This document shows positions 23,787-32,086 of a stretch of DNA of 64,000 nt, one piece after another. The DNA comes from DASYAE01 sp036501535. Its GTDB lineage: Bacteria; Actinomycetota; Actinomycetes; Streptomycetales; Catenulisporaceae. Numbering within the stretch: the stretch's first letter is position 1; every line of letters begins with the position of its first letter. The stretch is taken from positions 1 through 64,000 of the forward strand of contig DASYAE010000289.1 of the NCBI GenBank assembly GCA_036501535.1. Reading direction: 5' to 3'. The position numbers were made by a program, and so were the translations under genes. The notes beneath the pieces are model-generated. The model was not told where the DNA came from. It worked only from the letters and a program-made list of their open reading frames with translations, and did not search any database.

Positions 23787-25981
23787 CGGGTCGCCTCCCG
23801 CCACACCCGGCTCATGTCCCGGACCGCGGTGACGGTGCCGGAGACCGTGCCGGTGACCTTGGACTTGCCGCTGCGCGGGGCGTAGTCGATGTCGGTCTCG
23901 GAGATCCGCCAGCGGGAGGCGGCCGCGCTGAGCACGGTCTCCAGCGGGTAGCCGGACCGGCGGTCCGCGACCTCGAGGCCGAGCAGCGCCTCGCGCCGGG
24001 CCGCGCGCATCGGGCCGAGGTCGCGCACGTCGACCCCCTTGCGCCGCAGCCGGAAGGCGAGCAGCAGGTTGGCGATCCGGGCGTGCGGCGGCCAGGCCCC
24101 TGAGGTCAGCGGCCTGCGGCGGCCGAGGACCAGGTCCGCGCGGCCGCCGAGCACCGGGTCGGCGACCCGGGGCAGCTGCTCCGGGTCCATCGAGCCGTCG
24201 CAGTCGCAGAAGCAGACCACCGGGGCGGTGGCGGCGACCAGGCCGGCGTGGCAGGCGGAGCCGAAGCCGCGCCGCGGCTCGTGCACCACCAGCGCGCCGA
24301 GGCCGGCCGCGATCTGCGCCGAGCCGTCGGTGGAGCCGTTGTCGACGACGATGGCGCGGTAGCCGGCCGGCAACCGGCCGAGGACGTAGGGCAGCGCCTC
24401 GGATTCGTCGAGGCAGGGCAGCACCACATCGACCCTCGGCGCGCCCGGCGCCAGGCTCGCCAGCTCGAGTTCCAGCTCTGCGGCGCGGACCGGGTCGGCG
24501 GCCTCGAACCGCCGCGCCCGGCGCGCCCGGGCCAGCCGGACCAGCGTGCCGGCCAGCACCACCAGGCCGGCCAGGCTGTAGCCGATCCGCTGGCTGTCCG
24601 TCCCGGGCATGTGGACGGCCGTGCCGGCGACCCAGCCGACCTGGACCGCCAGCGCGAGGGCGAGCCATTCGAACCGGCCGTCGAGCGCCACGAAGGCCAC
24701 CAGCAGAATGGCGTACCACGGATATATGGGCGTGGTGATCAGCAGCATGACGCCCATCGTCACGACCGCGCCGCGCCACGGCTGCAGCGGATCCGCGGTG
24801 AAGTACACGGCCGCCACCGTGACCGCGATGATCAGTGCGGCGGCGATGTTGGACGCGGAGTGCGGCAGGACCGCGTTGAGCAGAAGGTATGCGCTACCGG
24901 ACTGATATCCCTGTTCGCTGAAATAGCCCGGGATGTAGCCGATCACCTTGCCGCCGACCGCGAGGACGTGCGGCAGGTAGGACAGGGCCAGCGTGGCAGC
25001 GGCCGCTCCACCGGAGACCAGGACCCTGCGGCGCAGCGCCGCGGGGGCGACGACCGCCGGGGTGAACTTCGCGCCGATGCCGAGGCCGAGCAGCACGCCG
25101 CCGCCGATCCGACCCCATCTCCCGAGCGCCGGCCTGGCCAGCACCACCAGCGCACCGACCGCGAAGAAGGCGCCGAGCACGTCGACGTGCGCGTTGTTCC
25201 CGCTCTGATACACGACCAGCGGGCACCAGGCCCACAGGGCCGCGAGCCGCGGATCGCGTCCGAGCGAGCGCAGGCCGAGCAGCAGCAACAGCGAGGTCGC
25301 CACCGCCAGGCCGACCGCGGCGAGCTGGATCGGCTTGTACCGGGCGTCGGCCGGGGAGAGTTCGTAGACGCCGTAGAAGTAGGCCTCTGCGACCGGCGGG
25401 TAGATCGTGTGCACGGTCGGCCGGTTGATCAGCGTGCAGCCGGGATCGAGCGTGGTGCCGGCCTGGTCTCGGTCGACGGTGCCGGGCTTGACGCACCAGG
25501 AGGTGGTGCGGTCCGGGAAGAGGAACGCGTCGCGCAGCCCGGCAAGCTGAGGCGCCGTCGGCACGTACTCGTAGGGATCGATCCCGGCCGCCTGCACGCG
25601 GCCGTCCCATACGTAGCGGTACAGGTCGTCGCTGGTGCGCTCGGGCGCGGAGGCGCAGGCGACCCCGGCCGCGGCGCAGCCGAGCAGGATCAGCACCGCC
25701 GCCGCTCGGACCGGGACACCGCGCAGCAGCCACGCCCCCGCGGCGAAGACCGCCCACGCGGCCCCGTAGAGGCCCAGCGCGAACCAGGTCTTGTTGTTCG
25801 GCTGGTGCACCAGTTCCGCGAGCAGGGCGGTCAGTATTACGGCGGCGCATGCGGCCGCCGCGGTTCTTACGAGCATCGTGGTGCGACCGGCCGGTTCGGC
25901 TCGCCCGATCGGCGCCGCCGGCACATCGTTCTGCGCGGAGCGGCGCTGAATAGCTGGTGACCCCAAGTTCATGCGGGCCAC
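23783..25981 (-). CDS. Fusion: GT87-like membrane mannosyltransferase + GT2 glycosyltransferase
   Basis: 732 residues. The first 500 contain about 10-12 membrane helices with a GT-C layout (DDLYRYVWDGRVQAAGIDPYE carries the acidic catalytic loop; NNAHVDVLGAFFAVGAL and GIGAKFTPAVVAP are typical of the DUF2029/GT87 group), which uses polyprenyl-phosphate sugars outside the membrane. Residues about 520-730 are a GT2 domain like dolichyl-phosphate mannose synthase: DVVLPCLDESEALPYVLG, VDNGSTDGS, and the DxD-like CDCDGSMDPEQL. One polypeptide could therefore make a lipid-linked sugar and transfer it. Starts at 25981 (GTG), 25972 or 25876 are all possible. Confidence 0.82.
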   Translation of the reverse strand: MARMNLGSPAIQRRSAQNDVPAAPIGRAEPAGRTTMLVRTAAAACAAVILTALLAELVHQPNNKTWFALGLYGAAWAVFAAGAWLLRGVPVRAAAVLILLGCAAAGVACASAPERTSDDLYRYVWDGRVQAAGIDPYEYVPTAPQLAGLRDAFLFPDRTTSWCVKPGTVDRDQAGTTLDPGCTLINRPTVHTIYPPVAEAYFYGVYELSPADARYKPIQLAAVGLAVATSLLLLLGLRSLGRDPRLAALWAWCPLVVYQSGNNAHVDVLGAFFAVGALVVLARPALGRWGRIGGGVLLGLGIGAKFTPAVVAPAALRRRVLVSGGAAAATLALSYLPHVLAVGGKVIGYIPGYFSEQGYQSGSAYLLLNAVLPHSASNIAAALIIAVTVAAVYFTADPLQPWRGAVVTMGVMLLITTPIYPWYAILLVAFVALDGRFEWLALALAVQVGWVAGTAVHMPGTDSQRIGYSLAGLVVLAGTLVRLARARRARRFEAADPVRAAELELELASLAPGAPRVDVVLPCLDESEALPYVLGRLPAGYRAIVVDNGSTDGSAQIAAGLGALVVHEPRRGFGSACHAGLVAATAPVVCFCDCDGSMDPEQLPRVADPVLGGRADLVLGRRRPLTSGAWPPHARIANLLLAFRLRRKGVDVRDLGPMRAARREALLGLEVADRRSGYPLETVLSAAASRWRISETDIDYAPRSGKSKVTGTVSGTVTAVRDMSRVWREATR

Positions 25982-26026
25982 GCTCGCAGCCCCGGGGGTC
26001 CGGTTTCCAGGCGGACGCGGCCTGCC

Positions 26027-26064
26027 GTAAGGACTGTGTAAGCAGGTCGTAAGGGCCCCGTAAG
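26027..26064. promoter_or_regulatory. Four GTAAG repeats at exact 11-bp spacing: OmpR/PhoB-family operator
   Basis: GTAAG occurs at 26027, 26038, 26049 and 26060, each separated by 6 bases. An 11-base period places all copies on one face of the helix, which is the signature of tandem OmpR/PhoB-family response-regulator sites. It sits in the 108-base divergent region between the glycosyltransferase operon and the molybdo-oxidoreductase gene, 26 bases before the latter's start. Confidence 0.7.
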
Positions 26065-26089
26065 CCGGGAAAACGGCCGGTCCGGCGCT

Positions 26090-27643
26090 GTGCCGGGGTT
26101 CGATGGGACGGTGACGCCGAAGCCCGCGAGCAAGTCAACACCCGGATCAATGTCCGGATCGACACCCGGATCGACACCGGGATCGACACCCGGATCCGGG
26201 TCACAGTCCGAGCCGGAGCCGGACGCCCGGCGCGCCGGCCGTCGGGGTGTCCTCGCACGCCGGCTCGGGCCGGTCGCCCGGCGGCTGCGGCGGTGGGCCT
26301 GGGCCGAGATCCGGGCCGGGATCCGGCTGCCGTCGCCGCCGCGGTGGCTGCGCCTCGGGCCGATGCGGGAGGGCGCGTTCCGCAGCCCCCTGCACGACGA
26401 GCGCACGGCCTCGCTGATCGGCACCGCGCTCGGCATCGCGTTCTCGACGGCGTTCGTCACCGGCGTGATCAGCCATGAGCTGCAGCACCCGCCGTCTTGG
26501 CTGCCGCTGCCGACGCGGCCGGTGTGGTTCTACCGGTTCACCCAGGGCCTGCACGTGGCCAGCGGGATTGCCGCCATCCCGCTGCTGCTGGCGAAGCTGT
26601 GGACGGTGTATCCGCGGCTCTACTCCTGGCCGCCGGTCAAGTCGCTGATCCACGCGCTGGAGCGGCTGTCCATCGCGGTGCTGGTGGCCGGCGCGGTCTT
26701 CGAGCTGGCGACCGGCCTGCTCAACATCGTGCAGTGGTATCCGTGGAAGTTCGCGTTCACGCAGACGCACTTCTGGGTCGCCTGGATCACCTTCGGCGCG
26801 CTTGTGCTGCACGTCGCGGTCAAGGCGCCGGCGATCGCGCGCGGGCTGCGGCGGCGGCGTTCCGGGGCGGACGGGGACGAGGTCGGGACGGCCGCCAGCG
26901 CTGAGGCGGAGGAGACGGCTTCGGCATCGGCATCGGCTTCGGCTCTGCACGAACCCTTGCCCACACACCTTTTGTCAGCGCCTCTTCCGTCGGCGCAGCC
27001 TTCGTCGACACCGGCTGAATCAGCCCCCTCCCCCGCCGGCGCCTCGCGCGACTTCGTCAGCCGCCGGGCCCTGCTGACCGCGACCGGGATCGCCGTCGGC
27101 GTGGTGACCGCGACCACCATCGGCGCGTCCGTCACCTCGCTGCGCTCCATCGACCTGCTCGCCCCGCGCAGTCCGGAGGTCGGGCCGCAGGGCGTGCCGA
27201 TCAACCGGACCGCGGCGCAGGCCCGGGTGATGAAGGCGGCGCTCGATCCCGGCTGGCGGCTGACCGTCGAGGGCCCGGACTCGGTCGAGCTGAGCCTCGC
27301 CCAGCTCGCCGCGCTGCCGCAGCACTCCGCGTCGCTGCCGATCGCCTGTGTCGAGGGCTGGTCGGTCAATGCGCAGTGGGAGGGGGTGCGCCTGGCCGAC
27401 CTGCTCGACCGGGTCGGCGCATCGCCGGACTCGAACGTGCGCATCAGCTCACTCGAGCGCGGCGGCGCGTATGCGGTCACGGTGATGCCGCACGAATACA
27501 CCCGCGATCCGCTGACCCTGCTCGCGCTGCGGCTCAACGGTTCGCAGCTCGACATCGACCACGGATATCCGGCCCGGATCATCGCCCCGGCCCGGCCCGG
27601 GGTGCTGCAGACCAAGTGGGTCTCCCGAATCGAGGTGCTCTGA
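26090..27643 (+). CDS. Membrane molybdopterin oxidoreductase (SUOX/YedY-like catalytic domain)
   Basis: 517 residues if GTG 26090 is the start; a later start is possible because the first 50 residues are a Thr-Pro-Gly-Ser repeat. Four membrane helices (about 105-265) hold histidines suited to b-type haem (ISHELQH, TQGLHVASG, QTHFWVAW, LVLHVAVK), as in cytochrome b561-like anchors. After a linker and a further hydrophobic segment, residues about 365-517 form the oxidoreductase molybdopterin-binding domain. C420 in IACVEGWSVNAQWEGV is the expected Mo-thiolate ligand. Fusion of haem membrane part and Mo domain implies electron exchange between quinone and an extracytoplasmic substrate. The substrate is unknown; the glycosyltransferase neighbours suggest a modified sugar or lipid. 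Confidence 0.83.
   Translation: MPGFDGTVTPKPASKSTPGSMSGSTPGSTPGSTPGSGSQSEPEPDARRAGRRGVLARRLGPVARRLRRWAWAEIRAGIRLPSPPRWLRLGPMREGAFRSPLHDERTASLIGTALGIAFSTAFVTGVISHELQHPPSWLPLPTRPVWFYRFTQGLHVASGIAAIPLLLAKLWTVYPRLYSWPPVKSLIHALERLSIAVLVAGAVFELATGLLNIVQWYPWKFAFTQTHFWVAWITFGALVLHVAVKAPAIARGLRRRRSGADGDEVGTAASAEAEETASASASASALHEPLPTHLLSAPLPSAQPSSTPAESAPSPAGASRDFVSRRALLTATGIAVGVVTATTIGASVTSLRSIDLLAPRSPEVGPQGVPINRTAAQARVMKAALDPGWRLTVEGPDSVELSLAQLAALPQHSASLPIACVEGWSVNAQWEGVRLADLLDRVGASPDSNVRISSLERGGAYAVTVMPHEYTRDPLTLLALRLNGSQLDIDHGYPARIIAPARPGVLQTKWVSRIEVL
26144..26191. repeat. Four 12-bp tandem units in the molybdo-oxidoreductase N-terminus
   Basis: GGATCGACACCC-like units run 26144-26191, the first diverged, encoding repeated STPG. 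The frame is kept, and the stretch is a disordered N-terminal tail before the membrane domain. Confidence 0.8.
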
Positions 27644-27644
27644 C

Positions 27645-28208
27645 ATGCGCGCGGCAACGACGGTCCGGATCGGCGTAGGCGCGGCCGGCGTCGCGATGGC
27701 GGGATTCGGGGTGTGGGGGGCGCTGACCCAGCCGGAGGTGGGCAAGCCCTGGGCGATCGGCAAGTGGCTGATCGGCGGGGTGCTGCTGCACGACGCGGTG
27801 CTGGCCCCGGTCGTGTTCGCGGCCTGCGCCGTCGCCTGGCGGTTCACCACGGTCCGGATGCGCCGCGCGCTGGCCGTGCTGCTGCTGGCCGGCGGGTCGG
27901 CCGCGCTGATCGCGCTGCCGGACATCCTGCGCCGCGGCCGCAACTCGAATCCGACGGTCACCGCGCTGGACTATCCGCGCAACCTGACCGCCGTGCTCGG
28001 CGCGCTGCTCCTCGCAGTGCTGCTCTTCACGGTCTCGGGCGCGGTGCGCGAGCAGCGCCGCCAGCGACGGCTGCGCATCGCCGCCGAGGCCGCGGAAGCG
28101 GAGGCGGAGGCGGAGGCGGAGATGGAAGCCGAGCCCGAGCCGGAATCAGGGTCGCGCGACGTTGACGCCCCCGGCCCGGGCGACCTGGCGGGCGAGCCGG
28201 AGGCGTGA
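27645..28208 (+). CDS. Small membrane protein coupled to the molybdo-oxidoreductase
   Basis: 187 residues; the ATG is 1 base after the previous stop, so translation is coupled. Four membrane helices are predicted (about 8-28, 44-62, 73-90, 105-123), then an acidic tail of EA repeats. No family recognised. Stoichiometric expression with the Mo-haem protein suggests a subunit or assembly factor in the same membrane complex. Confidence 0.72.
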   Translation: MRAATTVRIGVGAAGVAMAGFGVWGALTQPEVGKPWAIGKWLIGGVLLHDAVLAPVVFAACAVAWRFTTVRMRRALAVLLLAGGSAALIALPDILRRGRNSNPTVTALDYPRNLTAVLGALLLAVLLFTVSGAVREQRRQRRLRIAAEAAEAEAEAEAEMEAEPEPESGSRDVDAPGPGDLAGEPEA

Positions 28209-28248
28209 CCGGGCGGGGCGCGGTGCCGGTCTGCTGCGGGCCCCGCTG

Positions 28249-29307
28249 TCAGCTCGCTGCGGAAGCGGCGAACTCCTTGACGCCGTCGGCGAAGTCGACC
28301 CGCGGCCGCCAGTCCAGCTCGGTGCGCAGCCGGACGCTCGACGCGGTCACGTGCCGCACGTCGCCGAGCCGGTAGGCCCCGGTGACAACCGGCTCGGGCC
28401 CGGACAGCGCCTCGGAGAGCGCGGTCGCCAGCTCGCCGACCGTGCGCGGAGTTCCGCTGCCCACGTTGAAGGCCCGGCCGAGCCCGGCCGGTGCGTCCGC
28501 GGTCCATTCGAGCGCTGCCACGTTGGCCGCGGCGATGTCACGTACGTGCACGAAGTCGCGGCGCTGGCCGCCGTCCTCGAACACCTTCGGCGCGCGCCCC
28601 GCGGCCAGCTCGGAGCGGAAGATCGCCGCGACGCCCGCGTAGGGCGTGTCGCGCGGCATCCTGGGGCCGAAGACGTTGTGGTATCTCAGCATCGCGACAC
28701 GGCCTCCCGCGGCGCGGGCCCACGACGTGGCCAGGTATTCCTGCGCGGCCTTGGTGGCCGCGTAGACGTTGCGCGGGTCGAGCCGCGCGTCCTCGCCGAC
28801 CAGGCCGGGCGCCAGCGGCTCGCCGCAGCGCGGGCACGGCGGCTCGAACCGGCCGGCCGCCAGCTCCGCCTCCGAGCGCGGGCCCGGCGCGACGTCGCCG
28901 TGCGTCGGGCAGCTGTAGCGGCCCTCGCCGTAGACGACCATGGAGGAGGCGAGCACGAGCCGGTTCACCGAGCTCCCGGCCATGGCCGCGAGAAGCACGG
29001 CGGTGCCGAGGTCGTTGCAGCCCGCGTAGAGCGGCGCGTCGCCCATGTCGATGCCGAGGCCGACCATCGCGGCCTGATGGCAGACCGCGTCGGCATCGGT
29101 GAGGGCGTCCCGCATCGCGTCCAGGTCCCGTACGTCGGCCTCGATCAGCGGCACTCCGTCCGGCACCCGGCCACGCGCCGCGTCGAGGTCGGGGTGCACG
29201 AACGGCAGCAGCACGTCCAGGGCGACCACGTCGTGTCCCGCGCCGAGCAGGGCCCCCACGATGTGCGAGCCGATGAATCCGGCGGCGCCGGTGACCAGAA
29301 TCCTCAT
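28249..29307 (-). CDS. NAD-dependent sugar epimerase with Cys-rich insertion (dTDP-rhamnose 4-epimerase-like)
   Basis: 352 residues from the ATG at 29307. The extended SDR fold is clear: ILVTGAAGFIGSHI at the N-terminus, Y182-x3-K186 (NVYAATKAAQE) as catalytic pair, and RYHNVFGPRM. An insertion after SSMVVYGEGR holds C133-P-T-H136 and, 20 residues on, C158-P-R-C161, a zinc-ribbon-like arrangement known in the dTDP-L-rhamnose 4-epimerase branch. It converges on the molybdo-oxidoreductase unit and probably supplies a nucleotide sugar (e.g. dTDP-6-deoxy-L-talose) for the nearby glycosyltransferases; the exact sugar is inference. Confidence 0.85.
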   Translation of the reverse strand: MRILVTGAAGFIGSHIVGALLGAGHDVVALDVLLPFVHPDLDAARGRVPDGVPLIEADVRDLDAMRDALTDADAVCHQAAMVGLGIDMGDAPLYAGCNDLGTAVLLAAMAGSSVNRLVLASSMVVYGEGRYSCPTHGDVAPGPRSEAELAAGRFEPPCPRCGEPLAPGLVGEDARLDPRNVYAATKAAQEYLATSWARAAGGRVAMLRYHNVFGPRMPRDTPYAGVAAIFRSELAAGRAPKVFEDGGQRRDFVHVRDIAAANVAALEWTADAPAGLGRAFNVGSGTPRTVGELATALSEALSGPEPVVTGAYRLGDVRHVTASSVRLRTELDWRPRVDFADGVKEFAASAAS

Positions 29308-29386
29308 GCGACCCAACGCTATGAGCGGCGCACGCCGGTGCAGCCTCCGCACCGCGGTTCGTCACCGGTCGGTAAGGAGTTGGGGC

Positions 29387-29926
29387 TCAGTCCTGCACAG
29401 TTCCGGCGTCGCGATCCAGCATCCCGGGATGGACTCCCGCCGCTGCTCCTCCGGCGCTGTTCATACCCGACTTGCGCTGCGCGACCTTGCGCAGCAGCCC
29501 GAGCAGCTGGCCGCGCTCGTCCGGACTCAGGCCCGAGCACACGTCGCGCTCCACGCTGAACGCGGCCTGGAACGCGGTCGCCAGCAGCGCCCGGCCGGCG
29601 TCCGTGAGCGCGAGGGCGTAGGCCCGCCGGTCCACCGGGTGCGCCCGCCGCTCTATCAGGCCTCTGCGTTCCAGGTCGTCGACCAGCCCCACCATCCGGT
29701 TCGGCGTGATCTCCAGCACCGCGCCGAGCGCCCGCTGCGACTGCCCGTCGTCCTGGGCGACCAGCCGCAGCAGCCCGAACTGGCGCAGCTCGAGCCCGAC
29801 GTCGGCCAGCCGGGCGCCGAGATCCCGGCTCACCTCGTAGCCGAGCGTGGACAGCAGGTAGGCGACGCTCGGCGGCGCCTGGCCGGCGCCGAACGGCGGG
29901 TGCTGCGGCTGCGGGCCGGGCGGCAT
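29387..29926 (-). CDS. MarR-family regulator
   Basis: 179 residues; AGGAG precedes the ATG at 29926 by 9 bases. The winged helix is clear: LELRQFGLLRLVAQDDGQSQRALGAVLEITPNRMVGLVDDLERRGLI, then the wing RRAHPVDRRAYALALTDAGRALL. The tail after residue 150 is disordered. The gene is divergent from a DUF1707 membrane-protein operon across 150 bases that contain two palindromes. Probably autoregulatory and a repressor of that operon. Confidence 0.9.
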   Translation of the reverse strand: MPPGPQPQHPPFGAGQAPPSVAYLLSTLGYEVSRDLGARLADVGLELRQFGLLRLVAQDDGQSQRALGAVLEITPNRMVGLVDDLERRGLIERRAHPVDRRAYALALTDAGRALLATAFQAAFSVERDVCSGLSPDERGQLLGLLRKVAQRKSGMNSAGGAAAGVHPGMLDRDAGTVQD

Positions 29927-30002
29927 GCGTGTCGTCTCCTGAAGCGCTGAAGCGGGTCGGGCGGGTCGGAAGGTCTCCCAGGATAATCACAGGTTCTAAT
30001 AG

Positions 30003-30023
30003 TTCCGAGGAAGGTATAGTACC
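30003..30023. promoter_or_regulatory. Adjacent palindromes in the MarR/DUF1707 divergent region
   Basis: TTCCGAGGAA (30003-30012) is followed directly by GGTA-TAG-TACC (30013-30023). They sit about 80 bases from the marR start and 54 bases from the DUF1707 start, in an AT-richer stretch suited to promoters. Candidate MarR operators. Confidence 0.45.
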
Positions 30024-30076
30024 GTGCTGGAACGATTTTTTCACCGGAAGCCGTCGGTGAGCAGTGAGGTGCCGCC

Positions 30077-30586
30077 ATGGACAAGAGAGACCAGACCAGG
30101 CAGAACGCCGCCGAACCCGACCCGTACGGGCCGCGGGACGCCGTGCCGGAGGACTTCGCTCCGACGCGGGCCGACCGGGCCGCGGGCATGATCCGCACGT
30201 CCGACGCCGAGCGCGACGAAGCGCTGCGCGTGCTCGCGACGCACTACGCCGCGGGCCGCCTCGAGACCGCCGAGTTCGACGCGCGGGCCGGCGCCGCCCT
30301 CGCCGCCCGCACCCGCGCGGAGCTGCGCCGGCTGTTCGCCGACCTGCCCGGCGGCGCGCCGGGCCGGACGCCGCAGTATCAGCAGCCCGACCGGCGGCCC
30401 TACCGGCCCGGACCCGGCGGACTGCCGGCGCCGGGGTGGCGGCTGACCGTCCTGGCGGCCGTGCTGCTGGTGGCGGCCTTGGGCGCGGTGCGCCACGGCT
30501 ACTTCCCGGTCCCGCTCATCCCCGCGCTGTTCATCCTGAGCCGCCGCCCCTGGCGGTGGAACCGAAAGGCAGAACCATGGACGTGA
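30077..30586 (+). CDS. DUF1707 membrane protein
   Basis: 169 residues. Residues 38-92 are a DUF1707 module (IRTSDAERDEALRVLATHYAAGRLETAEFDARAGAALAARTRAELRRLFADLP), a short SHOCT-like helical domain common at the N-terminus of actinobacterial membrane proteins. A Pro-rich linker and one or two membrane helices (about 120-158) follow. Function unknown; the domain is thought to help oligomerise or position regulators at the membrane. First gene of a three-gene unit. Confidence 0.82.
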   Translation: MDKRDQTRQNAAEPDPYGPRDAVPEDFAPTRADRAAGMIRTSDAERDEALRVLATHYAAGRLETAEFDARAGAALAARTRAELRRLFADLPGGAPGRTPQYQQPDRRPYRPGPGGLPAPGWRLTVLAAVLLVAALGAVRHGYFPVPLIPALFILSRRPWRWNRKAEPWT

Positions 30587-31089
30587 CCCCGCAGTCCCCG
30601 TACTCGGCGTCAGGGCCCGATATCGCCGCCGACCCGGCGGGCGCCGCGGCCCCGGCCGGCCGCGGGAGCAGGCGGCTGCGCATCGCCAGCCTGGTCTCGC
30701 TGGTCCTGCTGCTGATCGAGTACCTGCTCGGCATGGGCGTCAACATCTTCGTCAAGGTGCCCGCAGCCGACCAGGGCGCCTCGATTCCGGCGGCCATCGG
30801 CAAGGCCATGTCCAACGGCCCGGGCGGCCTCGCCGCGCACGCGGGCGTCGGCCTGCTGCTGGTCGTCAACGTGACCGTCGTGCTGATCCTGTCCTTCCGG
30901 GTCCGGCCGCGGCTGGTGCCGATCAGCTCCGCGCTGGCCTTCCTCTGCGTGCTCGGCGCGGCCGTCTCCGGCGCCCGGTTCGTGGGCAACGGCGACAACG
31001 GCTCGTCGATGGCTATGGCGACCCTCACCGGCGTCGCAATCGCCTGCTATGCGGCCAACCTCTTCGCGCTGGGCGGAAGGCGGGTCTGA
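30577..31089 (+). CDS. Four-helix membrane protein
   Basis: 170 residues from the ATG at 30577, which overlaps the preceding gene by 10 bases; AAAGG precedes it. After a disordered N-terminus, four membrane helices are predicted (about 34-57, 86-107, 112-132, 145-164). No named domain recognised. Translational overlap with the DUF1707 protein suggests they act together. Confidence 0.72.
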   Translation: MDVTPQSPYSASGPDIAADPAGAAAPAGRGSRRLRIASLVSLVLLLIEYLLGMGVNIFVKVPAADQGASIPAAIGKAMSNGPGGLAAHAGVGLLLVVNVTVVLILSFRVRPRLVPISSALAFLCVLGAAVSGARFVGNGDNGSSMAMATLTGVAIACYAANLFALGGRRV

Positions 31090-31091
31090 CG

Positions 31092-32009
31092 ATGGCCGCG
31101 GCAGAGAGATCCGGCCGGGCGTTCCGGTTCGGCGCGACGGCCGCCTTCGCCCCGGACGCGAAGGCGTGGACGGGGCTGGCCCGCCGCGTCGAAGAGCTCG
31201 GATTCAGCACGCTGCTGTGCCCGGACAACGTCGGCACGCTGTCGCCGTTCGCCGCGCTCGCCGCCGCCGCGGCCGCGACGGACACGCTCAGGCTGGGCAC
31301 CTTCGTGCTCGCCGCGCCGTACCGCACCCCGGCCGCGGTCGCCTGGGAGTCGGCGAGCCTCGACATGCTCAGCGGGGGCAGGTTCGAGCTCGGGCTCGGC
31401 GTCGGGCGCCCGCAGGCCGAGGCGGAGGCGGCCCGGCTCGGCATGCCGTTCGGCACGCCCGGCGAGCGCCGCACGGCCCTGATCAAGACGGTCGAGGCGG
31501 TCGACGCACGCTTCGCCGATCCGGACGCCCCAGATGATCCCGACCCGCGGGCGGAGACCCGGCACAGCGCGCCCGACATGGTCCGCGGCGTCCAGCGGCC
31601 GCGCCCGCCGGTCATGCTGGCCGGCGCCGGCCCCCGGCTGCTGCGCCTGGCCTGCGAGATCGCCGACATCCTGGCGATCGGCCTGCCGGCGCAGAGCACC
31701 GAGGACGACTTCGCCGCGAAGGCCGGCGAGCTGCGCTCCCTCTCGGCCGAGGACTTCGAGCGGCTGGAGCTCGCGGCCAACATCGGCCTGGTCGGCGACG
31801 AGATCCCGCCGTGGGCCGCCCGGATGTTCGGCCTGGACCCGCAGGAGCTGTTCCGGATCGGCGCGGTCGCCGCGCTGCGCGGCACCCCGCGGGATATGGC
31901 CGACACGCTGCTGCGGCGGCGCGACCGGATCGGAATCTCCTACGTCACCGTCAACAGCATGTTCGCCGAGCAGTTCGCCCCGGTGATCGAACTGCTCGCG
32001 GACGCGTGA
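31092..32009 (+). CDS. LLM-class flavin/F420-dependent oxidoreductase (TIGR03621 type)
   Basis: 305 residues starting 2 bases after the previous stop. Features of the bacterial luciferase-like TIM barrel include FRFGATAAFAPDAKAWTGLARRVEELGFSTLLCPDN, LRLGTFVLAAPYRTPAAVAWESASLDMLSGGRFELGLGVGRP and VMLAGAGPRLLRLACEIAD. The TIGR03621 group is actinobacterial and probably uses F420. Substrate unknown. Co-transcription with membrane proteins and divergence from MarR hint at a xenobiotic or redox response. Confidence 0.85.
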   Translation: MAAAERSGRAFRFGATAAFAPDAKAWTGLARRVEELGFSTLLCPDNVGTLSPFAALAAAAAATDTLRLGTFVLAAPYRTPAAVAWESASLDMLSGGRFELGLGVGRPQAEAEAARLGMPFGTPGERRTALIKTVEAVDARFADPDAPDDPDPRAETRHSAPDMVRGVQRPRPPVMLAGAGPRLLRLACEIADILAIGLPAQSTEDDFAAKAGELRSLSAEDFERLELAANIGLVGDEIPPWAARMFGLDPQELFRIGAVAALRGTPRDMADTLLRRRDRIGISYVTVNSMFAEQFAPVIELLADA

Positions 32010-32042
32010 CCCGACCGCACGGTCGTGATTGAGAGGTACCAC

Positions 32043-32086
32043 CGGCGCCGCCGCCGACCGACCCCGATCATCCGACGGCGGCGCCG
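32043..32086 (+). terminator. Putative terminator after the LLM oxidoreductase gene
   Basis: Perfect 11-base arms CGGCGCCGCCG and CGGCGGCGCCG enclose a 22-base loop, 33 bases after the stop. No U-tract, as often in this group. Confidence 0.5.

Noticed and set aside
24894..26258. Long alternative frame across the GT87-GT2 gene start
   Set aside because: Arg/Pro-rich composition typical of a high-GC shadow frame, overlapping a gene with clear domains.
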